Made by a program: the position numbers and the translations under genes. Positions 9,039 through 17,596 of a stretch of DNA of 64,000 nt are shown here, piece after piece. How positions within the stretch are numbered: the stretch's first letter is position 1; each line of letters starts with the position of its first letter. This DNA is from Streptosporangium saharense (GTDB taxonomy: Bacteria > Actinomycetota > Actinomycetes > Streptosporangiales > Streptosporangiaceae). Location of the stretch: contig NZ_JACHJP010000003.1 in assembly GCF_014203715.1 (NCBI RefSeq), forward strand, positions 705,876 through 769,875, written 5' to 3'. Under the pieces are notes generated by a model. That model worked only from the letters and a program-made list of their open reading frames with translations. It made no database searches and was not told the origin of the DNA.

Positions 9039-9791
9039 ATGTCCGGCCACTCCAAATGGGCGACGACGAAGCACAAGAAGGCCGCGCTTGACTCCAAGCG
9101 GGGCAAGCTGTTCGCCAAGCTCATCAAGAACATCGAGGTCGCGGCCCGAACCGGCGGCCCCGACCCGGACGGCAACCCGACTCTGTACGACGCCATCACC
9201 AAGGCGCGCAAGAGCTCGGTCCCGATCGACAACATCGAGCGCGCCCGCAAGCGCGGCGGCGGCCTTGAGGCCGGTGGCGCCGACTGGCAGACCATCATGT
9301 ACGAGGGCTACGCCCCCGGCGGGGTCGCGGTGCTGATCGAGTGCCTCACCGACAACCGCAACCGCGCCGCCTCCGAGGTCCGCGTCGCGCTGACCCGCAA
9401 CGGCGGCTCCCTGGCCGACCCCGGCTCGGTGTCCTACATGTTCAACCGCAAGGGCGTCGTGCTGGTGCCCAAGGGCTCCCTGAGCGAGGACGACGTGCTG
9501 ACCGCGGTCCTCGACGCCGGTGCCGAGGAGGTCAACGACCTCGGCGACCAGTTCGAGGTCGTCTCCGAGGCCACCGACCTCGTCCCGGTCCGCAAGGCCC
9601 TGCAGGAAGCCGACATCGACTACGACTCCGCCGAGTCCAGCTTCGTGCCGACGATGAACGTCCCGCTCGACGAGGACGGCGCCCGCAAGGTCTTCAGGCT
9701 GATCGACGCCCTTGAGGACAGCGACGACGTCCAGAACGTGTGGGCGAACTTCGACGTCTCGGACGAGGTCCTGGAGAAGCTCGACGTCTGA
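9039..9791 (+). CDS. yebC: YebC/TACO1-family protein
   Basis: A 250-residue member of the YebC family, starting [28 protein letters not shown]. The three-domain YebC fold is complete, including [14 protein letters not shown] [19 protein letters not shown]. Family members are reported as transcription regulators and, more recently, as factors that help ribosomes through polyproline-like stalls. The start lies 3 bases after the pdxT stop. The pdxT-yebC-ruvC order is conserved in actinobacteria. Confidence 0.92.
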   Translation: MSGHSKWATTKHKKAALDSKRGKLFAKLIKNIEVAARTGGPDPDGNPTLYDAITKARKSSVPIDNIERARKRGGGLEAGGADWQTIMYEGYAPGGVAVLIECLTDNRNRAASEVRVALTRNGGSLADPGSVSYMFNRKGVVLVPKGSLSEDDVLTAVLDAGAEEVNDLGDQFEVVSEATDLVPVRKALQEADIDYDSAESSFVPTMNVPLDEDGARKVFRLIDALEDSDDVQNVWANFDVSDEVLEKLDV

Positions 9792-9851
9792 GCGCCGGTT
9801 CCGGGCGGGACGGCCCGATTCGCCCCGCCCGGTTCGTGCCGCCTAGGTTGG

Positions 9852-11015
9852 GTGGCTGTGGAGCTACGTGATCTGACCGCGGACGACCTCGACGCGGTGA
9901 CGGACAATCGCAGGCGGGCCTTCGGGCCGGTTTCGGAGGCGTTCCAGCGGCGCTGGGTCGAGATGGTGACCCCCGCGCTCGACGCCGGGAGATACCTCGG
10001 CCTCTTCGACGGCCCCCGCCTGGTCGCGACGAGCAGGATCAACGACTTCACCCAGTACTGGCACGGCAGGCCGATCTCCCTGGGCGGCGTCGCCTCGGTG
10101 ACCGTCGCCCCCGAGGACAGGGGCAGGGGCGTCGGCAGGACCCTCATGCTGGCCACCCTCGACCGCTGCGCCCGTCTGGGGCACCCGGTCTCGGCCCTCT
10201 ATCCGGCCACCACCCACATCTACCGCTCACTGGGCTGGGAGCACGCCGGGGCCATGCACCGGGCCGTGCTCGCGGCGGAGGCGCTGCGAACCATCAGACG
10301 GACCGAGGACGTCCAGGTCAGAAGGGTCGGACCCGACGACGCCGAGCAGGTGGTCTCCGTCCTGCGCGCCGTACACCTCGCCACCCGCGCGTGCGGGCCC
10401 GTCTGCTGGGACGCCGCGGTGTGGCGGGCGCGGCTGGGGAACGAGGACGACTTCGCCTATCTCGCGCACGACGGCCTCCTCGTCTACCGCTGGCAGGGCG
10501 AGGACCTGGAGGTTCCCGTCCTCGTGGCGGCCTCGGAGGCGACCGCGAGGACACTGTGGTCCCTGCTCGGCTCCTCCGCCTCGATCGCCAGGTCGGTCCA
10601 CGCGGTCGTGACCCCCGACGACCCCGTCTTCTGGCTGGTCGGTGACCGTTCCGAGGACCGGGTCGGCCAGACCCGCTGGATGTTCCGCGTCGTCGACCTG
10701 GCCGCCGCGATTCGCGCGCGGGGCTTTCCGCCCGGCGTCACCCTCGACGTCGTGGTCCAGGTCGACGACCCCCAGCGGCCGGGGAACTCGGGACCCTGGC
10801 ACCTGTCCGTCTCGGGAGGGGCGGCGACGGCCGAGCCCGCGGGAACGCTCCCCCCGGCCATGCCCGTCCTGACGGCCGGGGCGTTCTCCGCCCTGTTCTG
10901 CGGGGTCCCGGCCACGACCCTGCGCAGGACCGGTGGGCTGACCGGCCCCGAGGACGGCGACGCCGCCCTGGACGCGGCCTTCCAGGCCAGGCCGTACATG
11001 CTGGACCACTTCTGA
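9852..11015 (+). CDS. Eis-like GNAT acetyltransferase
   Basis: A 387-residue Eis-type protein: N-terminal GNAT domain with the acetyl-CoA loop VTVAPEDRGRGVGRTLM (about 76-92), a second GNAT-like domain, then a C-terminal sterol-carrier-like domain. It ends in a C-terminal Phe (MLDHF), as Eis proteins do, where the terminal carboxylate acts as the base. Eis relatives acetylate aminoglycosides and other amines; the substrate here is unknown. It interrupts the usual yebC-ruvC neighbourhood. GTG 9858 is an alternative start. Confidence 0.82.
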   Translation: MAVELRDLTADDLDAVTDNRRRAFGPVSEAFQRRWVEMVTPALDAGRYLGLFDGPRLVATSRINDFTQYWHGRPISLGGVASVTVAPEDRGRGVGRTLMLATLDRCARLGHPVSALYPATTHIYRSLGWEHAGAMHRAVLAAEALRTIRRTEDVQVRRVGPDDAEQVVSVLRAVHLATRACGPVCWDAAVWRARLGNEDDFAYLAHDGLLVYRWQGEDLEVPVLVAASEATARTLWSLLGSSASIARSVHAVVTPDDPVFWLVGDRSEDRVGQTRWMFRVVDLAAAIRARGFPPGVTLDVVVQVDDPQRPGNSGPWHLSVSGGAATAEPAGTLPPAMPVLTAGAFSALFCGVPATTLRRTGGLTGPEDGDAALDAAFQARPYMLDHF

Positions 11016-11043
11016 TAGCCGTGCGTCGGGTGCGCGCAGGCGG

Positions 11044-11049
11044 TAGAGT
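11044..11049 (+). promoter_or_regulatory. Putative -10 element (TAGAGT) for ruvCAB
   Basis: TAGAGT fits the actinobacterial TANNNT -10 pattern and lies immediately upstream of the LexA-type palindrome at 11056. No convincing -35 is visible, which is common for promoters in this group. Confidence 0.45.
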
Positions 11050-11055
11050 CTGGCA

Positions 11056-11071
11056 CCGAACAGATGTTCGG
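11056..11071. promoter_or_regulatory. SOS (LexA) box upstream of ruvCAB
   Basis: CCGAACAGATGTTCGG is a perfect 16-bp palindrome in its arms (CCGAAC/GTTCGG, 4-base spacer). It contains the CGAAC-N4-GTTCG core of the Gram-positive/actinobacterial LexA site. It lies between the putative -10 and the ruvC ribosome-binding site, where LexA would block transcription until DNA damage. Confidence 0.85.
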
Positions 11072-11088
11072 CGAGTGGAGGCGTGCCG

Positions 11089-11688
11089 GTGCGGTTGCCC
11101 GAGCTGCGGGTGATGGGGGTCGATCCGGGGCTGACCCGGTGCGGGCTGGGTGCGGTCGAGGGGCGGCCGGGAGCGCCGCTGAGCCTGGTCAAGGTGGGGG
11201 TCGTGCGCACCCCTGCCGACGAGGAGATCGGCCCGAGGCTCGTGGCGATCGAGGAGGGCATCGAGAGCTGGCTCGACGAGGTCAGGCCGGACGCGGTCGC
11301 CGTCGAGCGGGTCTTCGCCCAGCACAACCTCAGGACCGTGATGGGCACCGCCCAGGCCTCCGCGGTGGCGATCCTGTGCGCCTCGCGCCGGGGTCTGCCG
11401 GTGGCGCTGCACACGCCCTCCGAGGTCAAGGCCGCGATCACCGGCAGCGGCACCGCCGACAAACGGCAGGTGGGCACCATGGTGACCAGGCTCCTGCGCC
11501 TCGACGAGATGCCCAAGCCCGCCGACGCCGCCGACGCCCTCGCGCTCGCGATCTGCCACGTGTGGCGGGGCGGGGTGCACAACAGGCTGGCCGAGGCGCT
11601 GGCCAGGGCGAACGACGCGACCACCACCCCGGCCGCCTACTTCCGCGGCAGGGGCAGGGCCGGATATTCGAAGGGAAACACGAAGTGA
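11089..11688 (+). CDS. ruvC: Crossover junction endodeoxyribonuclease RuvC
   Basis: Dimeric endonuclease that resolves Holliday junctions. The acidic active site is visible: Asp in [12 protein letters not shown], Glu in VAVERVF and the C-terminal Asp in [15 protein letters not shown] 11089 is preferred because GGAGG (11077-11081) lies 7 bases upstream. GTG 11083, two codons earlier, is the alternative but is too close to that site. Its stop overlaps the ruvA start by 4 bases. It is the first gene of the ruvCAB operon behind an SOS box. Confidence 0.93.
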   Translation: MRLPELRVMGVDPGLTRCGLGAVEGRPGAPLSLVKVGVVRTPADEEIGPRLVAIEEGIESWLDEVRPDAVAVERVFAQHNLRTVMGTAQASAVAILCASRRGLPVALHTPSEVKAAITGSGTADKRQVGTMVTRLLRLDEMPKPADAADALALAICHVWRGGVHNRLAEALARANDATTTPAAYFRGRGRAGYSKGNTK

Positions 11689-12305
11689 TCGCCTCGGTGC
11701 GGGGACGGGTGGCCGTGATCGCGCCCGAGGGGGCCGTGGTCGAGGTCGGCGGGATCGGCGTGCTCGTCCACTGCACGCCCGGCACGCTGGCGGCGCTGCG
11801 GGTGGGGGAGGAGGCCAGGCTGGCCACCTCGCTCGTGGTCAGGGAAGACTCCCTGACGCTGTTCGGCTTCGGCACCGACGACGAGCGCTCGGTCTTCGAG
11901 ATGCTGCAGACGGCCAACGGCGTCGGCCCCAAGGTCGCCCTCGCCATGCTCGCCGTGCACACGCCGAACGCCCTGCGGATCGCGGTCGCGAGCGCCGACG
12001 TCAAGGCGCTGACCAGGGTTCCCGGGGTCGGCCCCAAGGGCGCCCAGCGCATCATCGTCGATCTCAAGGACAGGCTCGGCACACCCGAGGAGGCGGTCAA
12101 CGCCGCGCTCGACGGCGCCGTGGCCGTCCCGCCCTGGCGCGACCAGGTCCACTCGGGCCTGGTCGGGCTCGGATACTCGGCCAGGGACGCAGACGAGGCG
12201 GTCTCCGCGGTGGCCGTCCAGGCCGACGCCGAGGTCGCGCAGGGCCGGGCTCCCCAGGTGGCGGTGCTGCTCAAGGCGGCGCTGCGCATGCTGAGCGTCC
12301 GGTGA
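11685..12305 (+). CDS. ruvA: Holliday junction DNA helicase subunit RuvA
   Basis: Binds four-way junctions as a tetramer and loads RuvB. It has 206 residues: N-terminal OB fold ([30 protein letters not shown]), two helix-hairpin-helix motifs ([13 protein letters not shown] and [13 protein letters not shown]), and a C-terminal RuvB-binding three-helix domain starting near [16 protein letters not shown]. The GTG start overlaps the ruvC stop. Confidence 0.95.
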   Translation: MIASVRGRVAVIAPEGAVVEVGGIGVLVHCTPGTLAALRVGEEARLATSLVVREDSLTLFGFGTDDERSVFEMLQTANGVGPKVALAMLAVHTPNALRIAVASADVKALTRVPGVGPKGAQRIIVDLKDRLGTPEEAVNAALDGAVAVPPWRDQVHSGLVGLGYSARDADEAVSAVAVQADAEVAQGRAPQVAVLLKAALRMLSVR

Positions 12306-12333
12306 GACAGGACATGGGGAAGGCGGAGACGGC

Positions 12334-13413
12334 GTGAGCGCGGAACGGGATCTGGTCTCGTCCGAGGCCGAGGGCGACGAGCGCCTGATCGAGGCCGCGC
12401 TGCGCCCCAAGCGCCTTGAGGAGTTCATCGGCCAGGCGCGGGTGCGCGAGCAGCTCTCCCTGGTGCTGCACAGCGCGCTGCGGCGCAACCGTCCCCCCGA
12501 CCACGTGCTGATGAGCGGCGCGCCAGGGCTGGGCAAGACGACCCTTTCCATGATCATCGCGGCCGAGCTGTCCGTGCCGCTCAGGATCACCTCTGGACCG
12601 GCCCTGGAACGGGCGGGCGACCTCGCGGCGATCCTGTCCACCCTCTCCGAGGGAGAGGTCCTCTTCATCGACGAGATCCACCGGATGGCCAGGCCCGCGG
12701 AGGAGATGCTCTACCTCGCGATGGAGGACTTCCGGGTGGACATCGTGGTCGGCAAGGGGCCGGGCGCGACCGCGATCCCGCTTGAGGTGGCGCCCTTCAC
12801 CCTGGTCGGGGCCACCACCAGGGCGGGTCTGCTGCCCGCGCCGCTGCGTGACAGGTTCGGCTTCGTCGCGCACATGGACTTCTACGAGGCCGCCGAGCTT
12901 GAGCAGGTGCTGCACCGCTCGGCGCGGCTGCTCGGCCTGCGGCTTCCCGAGGAGGCCGCGCGGGAGATCGCCGGACGCTCCCGGGGCACGCCCCGCATCG
13001 CCAACCGGCTGCTGCGCCGGGTGCGCGACTTCGCCGAGGTCAGGGCGGACGGGGCGATCAGCAGGGACGTCGCCGCGGCGGCGCTGAACCTCTACGAGGT
13101 GGACGCCGAGGGGCTCGACCGTCTCGACCGCGCGGTCCTGGGTGCCCTGCTGGGCAAGTTCGGCGGCGGTCCCGTCGGCCTGTCCACCCTGGCGGTCGCG
13201 GTGGGGGAGGAGCCGGAGACCGTCGAGGTGGTCGCCGAGCCTTTTCTGGTACGGCAGGGCCTGCTCGCCCGCACCCCGCGCGGGCGCGTCGCGACCGCGG
13301 CGGCGTGGGTCCACCTGGGCCTGACACCGCCTCCCGGGGCCTTCGGCGCGGCGGTCGTGGCCGATCAGCGCCCTGACCTGCCCGATCTTGGGGATGACCC
13401 GGCGGCTTCCTGA
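12334..13413 (+). CDS. ruvB: Holliday junction branch migration ATPase RuvB
   Basis: AAA+ hexameric motor driving branch migration with RuvA. It has 359 residues, GTG start. [15 protein letters not shown] N-terminus ([19 protein letters not shown]), Walker [11 protein letters not shown], Walker [10 protein letters not shown], sensor 1 GATTRAG, the arginine-finger region PLRDRFG, and a C-terminal winged helix ending [20 protein letters not shown]. It is the last gene of the SOS-controlled operon. Confidence 0.96.
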   Translation: MSAERDLVSSEAEGDERLIEAALRPKRLEEFIGQARVREQLSLVLHSALRRNRPPDHVLMSGAPGLGKTTLSMIIAAELSVPLRITSGPALERAGDLAAILSTLSEGEVLFIDEIHRMARPAEEMLYLAMEDFRVDIVVGKGPGATAIPLEVAPFTLVGATTRAGLLPAPLRDRFGFVAHMDFYEAAELEQVLHRSARLLGLRLPEEAAREIAGRSRGTPRIANRLLRRVRDFAEVRADGAISRDVAAAALNLYEVDAEGLDRLDRAVLGALLGKFGGGPVGLSTLAVAVGEEPETVEVVAEPFLVRQGLLARTPRGRVATAAAWVHLGLTPPPGAFGAAVVADQRPDLPDLGDDPAAS

Positions 13414-13640
13414 CGTTGAGTTACGGTGAGAAAACGCACGGGGTTGATCACAAAAAGGTGACAACCGTATCAAAATGGGAACTTCCCCGCGCGCCAGAAC
13501 GTGACCTCGTTGCCGCGCTCCTAACAGCTCGCCTAAACTCCGTGGCTTGGCTGGCTGTGTAGGCTGACGTGCTGAGCGCGGCGTGGCCTCATATGACGTC
13601 CGGCCCCTGGCCGGTCATCCTTAACCGAAGGAGCGGCCCA

Positions 13641-14009
13641 ATGGGCGGCAATTACTCCAGCCTTATCATGATCGCGCTGATGGTCGTGGTGTTCTACTTC
13701 CTGCTGATCAGGCCGCAGCGCAAGCGTCAGCAGGAGCAGTCCCAGATGCAGAACTCCCTCACTCCGGGGACCCGCATCATGACCACAACCGGGCTTTTCG
13801 CGACGGTGATCGCGATCGACGCCGACGACGTGATCCTGGAGATCGCCCCCGGCGTCGAGACCCGCTGGGTCAAGGCCGCGATCGGACGCGTGGTGGTCCC
13901 GGTCGACGACGCGCAGGACGACGATGTCAAGAATGTCGACACCGTGGATGACAATGTGGAGACCGCGCAGCCGCACGGTGACGACCATGACTCGCCGACC
14001 AAGAAGTGA
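13641..14009 (+). CDS. yajC: Preprotein translocase accessory subunit YajC
   Basis: A 122-residue single-pass membrane protein of the SecDF-YajC complex. The N-terminal helix is at about 6-22, followed by FLLIRPQRKRQQEQ and the conserved MQNSLTPGTRIMTTTGLFATV. The acidic tail (DDAQDDDVKNVDTVDDNVE) is typical of actinobacterial YajC. ATG 13641 has GAAGGAG 7 bases upstream; the open frame extends to 13569 without conserved sequence. The 227-base gap after ruvB probably holds the promoter, but no strong hexamers stand out. Confidence 0.9.
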   Translation: MGGNYSSLIMIALMVVVFYFLLIRPQRKRQQEQSQMQNSLTPGTRIMTTTGLFATVIAIDADDVILEIAPGVETRWVKAAIGRVVVPVDDAQDDDVKNVDTVDDNVETAQPHGDDHDSPTKK

Positions 14010-14056
14010 TGAGTAGGCTCGCCAACAATCCCTATAGCCGAAAGAACTGACGACCA

Positions 14057-15883
14057 GTGGCCCGACCGACCAGCGGCCAGAGCAGACCGGGGCGCGTGCT
14101 CCTCCTGCTTCTGGCGATTATTCTCGCCATGGCTGGGGTGATGTTCCTGAACAGGGCATACACCCCCGAATATGGCCTCGACCTCGCCGGCGGCACGACA
14201 GTGACGCTGCGGCCCGTCACCCCGAACGGCACGGCCCCCACCGAGGAGAGCCTGGATCTCGCCGTCGGCATCATCCGGAACAGGGTGAACGGCAGTGGCA
14301 TCTCCGACGCCGAGGTCGCCAAATCCGGTGACAACATCGTCATCTCCGTCCCCGGAGTTGGCCAGGAGGAAGTCGTCAAGCTGGTCGGCACCACCGCGGA
14401 ACTGCGTTTCCGTCAGGTGATGGCGGTCGCGGCCGGGGCGCCCCAGCCGCCGGGGCAGATGCCCACGCAGGCACCGACGCCGTCGGGTTCCCCCTCTTCG
14501 ACGGCCCCCGCCAAGGGCGACAAGTCGCCCGCCCCGTCCGCCTCGCCCGCGGCCGAGCAGGGTGCGAAGACGCCGGAGCCGACCGCGACGGCCGCCGCGA
14601 GCCCGAGTGGCTCGCCCGCGGGCCGCGCCCTGTCGGCGGCGCTCCTCAACCCCAGCCCCGAGGCGACCCCGTCCGCCACGGGCAAGCAGGAGAGCGGCAA
14701 GAAGGGCGAGAAGGCCGAGGCCTCCCCGTCGGCCAAGCCCGGCGACCCCTCGCCCCAGCCCTCCTCTCCCGCGGACAACCCGCTGGCCGACGTGGACACC
14801 ACCGGCATCGACCCGGCGGTGCTCAAGCAGTTCGAGGCCCTCGACTGTTCCAAGAACAAGGGCCAGGGCGCCCAGGACGACCCGAACAAGCAGTACGCGG
14901 GCTGTAGCCAGGACGGCAGCGCCAAGTACGTCCTCGACAAGGCCGCCGTCACCGGAAGCGCGATCGCCAGCGCCAACGCGGGCGTCGACCAGACCACCGG
15001 TGAGTGGCTCGTCCAGCTCGCCTTCAAGGGGCAGGGTCCCGACCAGTGGTCCAAGGTGACCACGACCGCGTTCAACTCCCAGCCCCCGCGCAACCAGGTC
15101 GCCATGGTCCTGGACGGTGTGATCATCTCCGCGCCGGTCATCCAGGAGCCCATCACCGGCGGCCGGGCGCAGATCTCCGGCAACTTCAACCAGGTGACGG
15201 CCAACGAGCTGGCCGGCCAGCTCAAGTTCGGCGCGCTGCCGCTGAAGTTCGAGAAGAGCTCGATCGACGAGGTCTCCTCAACCCTGGGCGCCGACCAGCT
15301 GCGCGGCGGCATGATCGCCGGTGGCATCGGCCTGGCCCTGGTGGTCATCTACTCCATGCTGTACTACCGCGGCCTTGGCGTCGTCTCGGTGCTGAGCCTG
15401 GCGACCGCCTCGATCCTGACCTACCAGGCGGTCGTGATCCTCGGTGCCTTCGCGGGCTTCCGCCTCTCACTGCCGCACATCATCGGCCTCATCGTCTCGA
15501 TCGGTATCACAGCCGACTCCTTCATCGTCTACTTCGAACGCATCCGAGACGAGATGAAGGAGGGCCGCCGCTCGCTGCGGACGGCCGTCGAGGTGGCCTG
15601 GGTCCGTGCCCGCCGTACGATCCTGATCGCCGACGCGGTCATGTTCATCGCCGCCGTCGTGCTGTACTTCCTGGCCGTCGGTGGTGTGGCAGGGTTCGCC
15701 TTCGCGATGGGCCTGACCACGCTCATCGACATCGTCGTGGTCTTCCTGTTCACCAAGCCGTTCGTCACCCTGCTGGCCAGGCTGAAGTTCTTCGCCAAGG
15801 GACACAAGCTCTCCGGTCTCGACGCCGAGCGGATGAGCAGCACGACGGTCACCGGCGCCAAGACCGTTCCGCAGGAGGCATGA
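14057..15883 (+). CDS. secD: Protein translocase subunit SecD
   Basis: Membrane component that uses proton-motive force to pull proteins out of the Sec channel. It has 608 residues: TM1 (about 14-30), periplasmic P1 domain beginning YGLDLAGGTTVTLRP, and a cluster of five TMs from about residue 420 (GLALVVIYSMLYYRGLG, IIGLIVSIGITADSFIVYFERIRDE, and on to the end). An Ala/Pro/Ser/Thr/Lys-rich, probably disordered insert occupies about residues 126-242 within the exported region. GTG start; the secD stop touches the secF start. Confidence 0.95.
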   Translation: MARPTSGQSRPGRVLLLLLAIILAMAGVMFLNRAYTPEYGLDLAGGTTVTLRPVTPNGTAPTEESLDLAVGIIRNRVNGSGISDAEVAKSGDNIVISVPGVGQEEVVKLVGTTAELRFRQVMAVAAGAPQPPGQMPTQAPTPSGSPSSTAPAKGDKSPAPSASPAAEQGAKTPEPTATAAASPSGSPAGRALSAALLNPSPEATPSATGKQESGKKGEKAEASPSAKPGDPSPQPSSPADNPLADVDTTGIDPAVLKQFEALDCSKNKGQGAQDDPNKQYAGCSQDGSAKYVLDKAAVTGSAIASANAGVDQTTGEWLVQLAFKGQGPDQWSKVTTTAFNSQPPRNQVAMVLDGVIISAPVIQEPITGGRAQISGNFNQVTANELAGQLKFGALPLKFEKSSIDEVSSTLGADQLRGGMIAGGIGLALVVIYSMLYYRGLGVVSVLSLATASILTYQAVVILGAFAGFRLSLPHIIGLIVSIGITADSFIVYFERIRDEMKEGRRSLRTAVEVAWVRARRTILIADAVMFIAAVVLYFLAVGGVAGFAFAMGLTTLIDIVVVFLFTKPFVTLLARLKFFAKGHKLSGLDAERMSSTTVTGAKTVPQEA

Positions 15884-16935
15884 TGTCCGGCATCGCGAGG
15901 CGGTTGTACCGCGGCGAGATCGACGTCGACTTCGTCGGCCGCAGGAAGCTCTGGTACGGCCTGTCCGCCGTGCTGCTGCTGATCTCCATCGCCGGTCTGA
16001 TCTTCAACGGTGGCCTCAACCTGGGCGTGGAGTTCAGGGGCGGCTCGGTCTTCTCCTTCAAGGCGCCCAGCGCCCACATCGAGGAGGTCCGCGACACCTT
16101 CGCCGACGCGGGCGCCCACCAGGTCATCGTGCAGACGACCAACAACGGCTGGCGGGTCACCACCGACAGCATGCCCGCCGAGCAGGTGACCACGGTCCAG
16201 AAGGCGGTCGCCGAGAAGTACAGGCTGCCGCAGAACCAGGTCACCCTCCAGGTGATCGGCGCCTCGTGGGGCGGTCAGGTGGCCGACAAGGCGGTCACCG
16301 GTCTGATCGTCTTCATGCTGGCGATCATCCTGTACCTCACGGTCGCCTTCGAGTGGAAGATGGCGCTGTCGGCCGTCGTCGCGCTCCTGCACGACCTGGT
16401 GATCACCGCGGGCGTCTACGCGTGGACCCAGTTCGAGGTCACCCCGGCGACCCTGCTGGGCTTCCTGACGATCCTCGGATACTCCCTGTACGACGCGGTC
16501 GTCGTGTTCGACATGATCAAGGAGGTCACGGCCAAGCTCGGCACGACCTCCAAGATGACCTACACGCAGGCGGCCAACAACGCGCTGAACCACACGCTGA
16601 TCCGGTCGCTGAACACCACCCTGGTCGCGATCCTGCCGGTGGCCGCGATCCTGTTCATCGGCACCACGCTGTTCGGCGCGGGCACGCTGAAGGACCTGTC
16701 GCTCGCCCTGTTCGTCGGCATGATCGTCGGTACGTACTCGTCGCTGTGCGTGGCCACGCCGATGCTGGTCACGCTGAAGGAGCGCGAGCCGCGTTACCAG
16801 GCCATCGCCCGCAGGCTCTCCTCCCAGGGCGGCGGGGGCAAGGGCGGCCAGACGGCCAAGAGCACCAGGCAACCGGTCCCCGCGGGGGCCGCCAACGGCT
16901 CGGCGCCCGACGGCGACAAGCGCAAGAAGAAATAG
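15883..16935 (+). CDS. secF: Protein translocase subunit SecF
   Basis: Partner of SecD in the RND-type secretion motor. It has 350 residues: N-terminal YRGEIDVDFVGRRKLWYGLS, TM1, LGVEFRGGSVFSFK, then TM2-6 with LTVAFEWKMALSAVVALLHDLVITAGVY and ILGYSLYDAVVVFDMIKE. Two in-frame ATGs are adjacent (15880, 15883). The second is better spaced from AGGAGG at 15873-15878. A Gly/Lys-rich tail ends in KRKKK. Confidence 0.95.
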   Translation: MSGIARRLYRGEIDVDFVGRRKLWYGLSAVLLLISIAGLIFNGGLNLGVEFRGGSVFSFKAPSAHIEEVRDTFADAGAHQVIVQTTNNGWRVTTDSMPAEQVTTVQKAVAEKYRLPQNQVTLQVIGASWGGQVADKAVTGLIVFMLAIILYLTVAFEWKMALSAVVALLHDLVITAGVYAWTQFEVTPATLLGFLTILGYSLYDAVVVFDMIKEVTAKLGTTSKMTYTQAANNALNHTLIRSLNTTLVAILPVAAILFIGTTLFGAGTLKDLSLALFVGMIVGTYSSLCVATPMLVTLKEREPRYQAIARRLSSQGGGGKGGQTAKSTRQPVPAGAANGSAPDGDKRKKK

Positions 16936-16948
16936 CGGGAAGTCAGCA

Positions 16949-16984
16949 AGGCCTCCGTCCCCGTAGAGGGGACGGAGGCTTTTC
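16949..16984 (+). terminator. Rho-independent terminator after secF
   Basis: A 12-base perfect stem (GCCTCCGTCCCC with GGGGACGGAGGC), a 5-base loop GTAGA, then TTTT. It starts 14 bases after the secF stop and separates the sec genes from apt. Confidence 0.88.
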
Positions 16985-17000
16985 CTTGAGGGAAGTGACG

Positions 17001-17519
17001 ATGAGTGACCTGAGCCGCCTGATCCTGGACCACGTCCGGGACATCCGCGACTACCCCCAGCCAGGAGTCCTCTTCAAGGACATCACCCCCCTGCTCGCCG
17101 ACCCCGAGGCCCTGGCCGCCGTGGTGGACGGCTTCGCCGGGCTCCACCAGGTCGACAAGGTCGTGGGAATCGAGGCCAGAGGCTTCATCCTGGCCGCCCC
17201 CACGGCCTACCGGCTGGGCGCGGGCTTCGTTCCGGTGCGCAAGAAAGGCAAACTGCCAGCGGAGACGCTTGAGGCGTCCTACGATCTGGAGTACGGCTCC
17301 GCCACCATCGAGGTCCATCGAGACGCCTTCACCCCTGGAGAGCGCGTCCTGATCGTCGACGACGTGCTCGCCACCGGCGGCACGGCGCGTGCGGCGGTGG
17401 AGCTGGTCCGCAGGGCGGGTGCCGACGTCGTCGCCATCGCCGTGCTCATGGAACTGGCCTTCCTCAAAGGACGGGAACGGCTGGACGGCGTCAAGGTGCA
17501 CTCCCTGGTGATTGTCTGA
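17001..17519 (+). CDS. apt: Adenine phosphoribosyltransferase
   Basis: Salvages adenine to AMP with PRPP. It has 172 residues from ATG 17001. N-terminal YPQPGVLFKDITPLLADPEA, the purine-binding VVGIEARGFILAAP, and PRPP loop VLIVDDVLATGGTA are all present. The apt-relA pairing is conserved in actinobacteria and links purine salvage to the nucleotides used for ppGpp. Confidence 0.95.
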   Translation: MSDLSRLILDHVRDIRDYPQPGVLFKDITPLLADPEALAAVVDGFAGLHQVDKVVGIEARGFILAAPTAYRLGAGFVPVRKKGKLPAETLEASYDLEYGSATIEVHRDAFTPGERVLIVDDVLATGGTARAAVELVRRAGADVVAIAVLMELAFLKGRERLDGVKVHSLVIV

Positions 17520-17596
17520 TCCCACCCCGCCGGGGAAGGCACCCTAACCAGTCTGGATACACTGGGGGGATCTGGACTCGAACGTGAGGAGTCTGA

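Noticed and set aside
13414..13640. Clear promoter between ruvB and yajC
   Set aside because: The 227-base gap contains TTGGCT and TAGGCT-like words but with poor spacing; no confident call.
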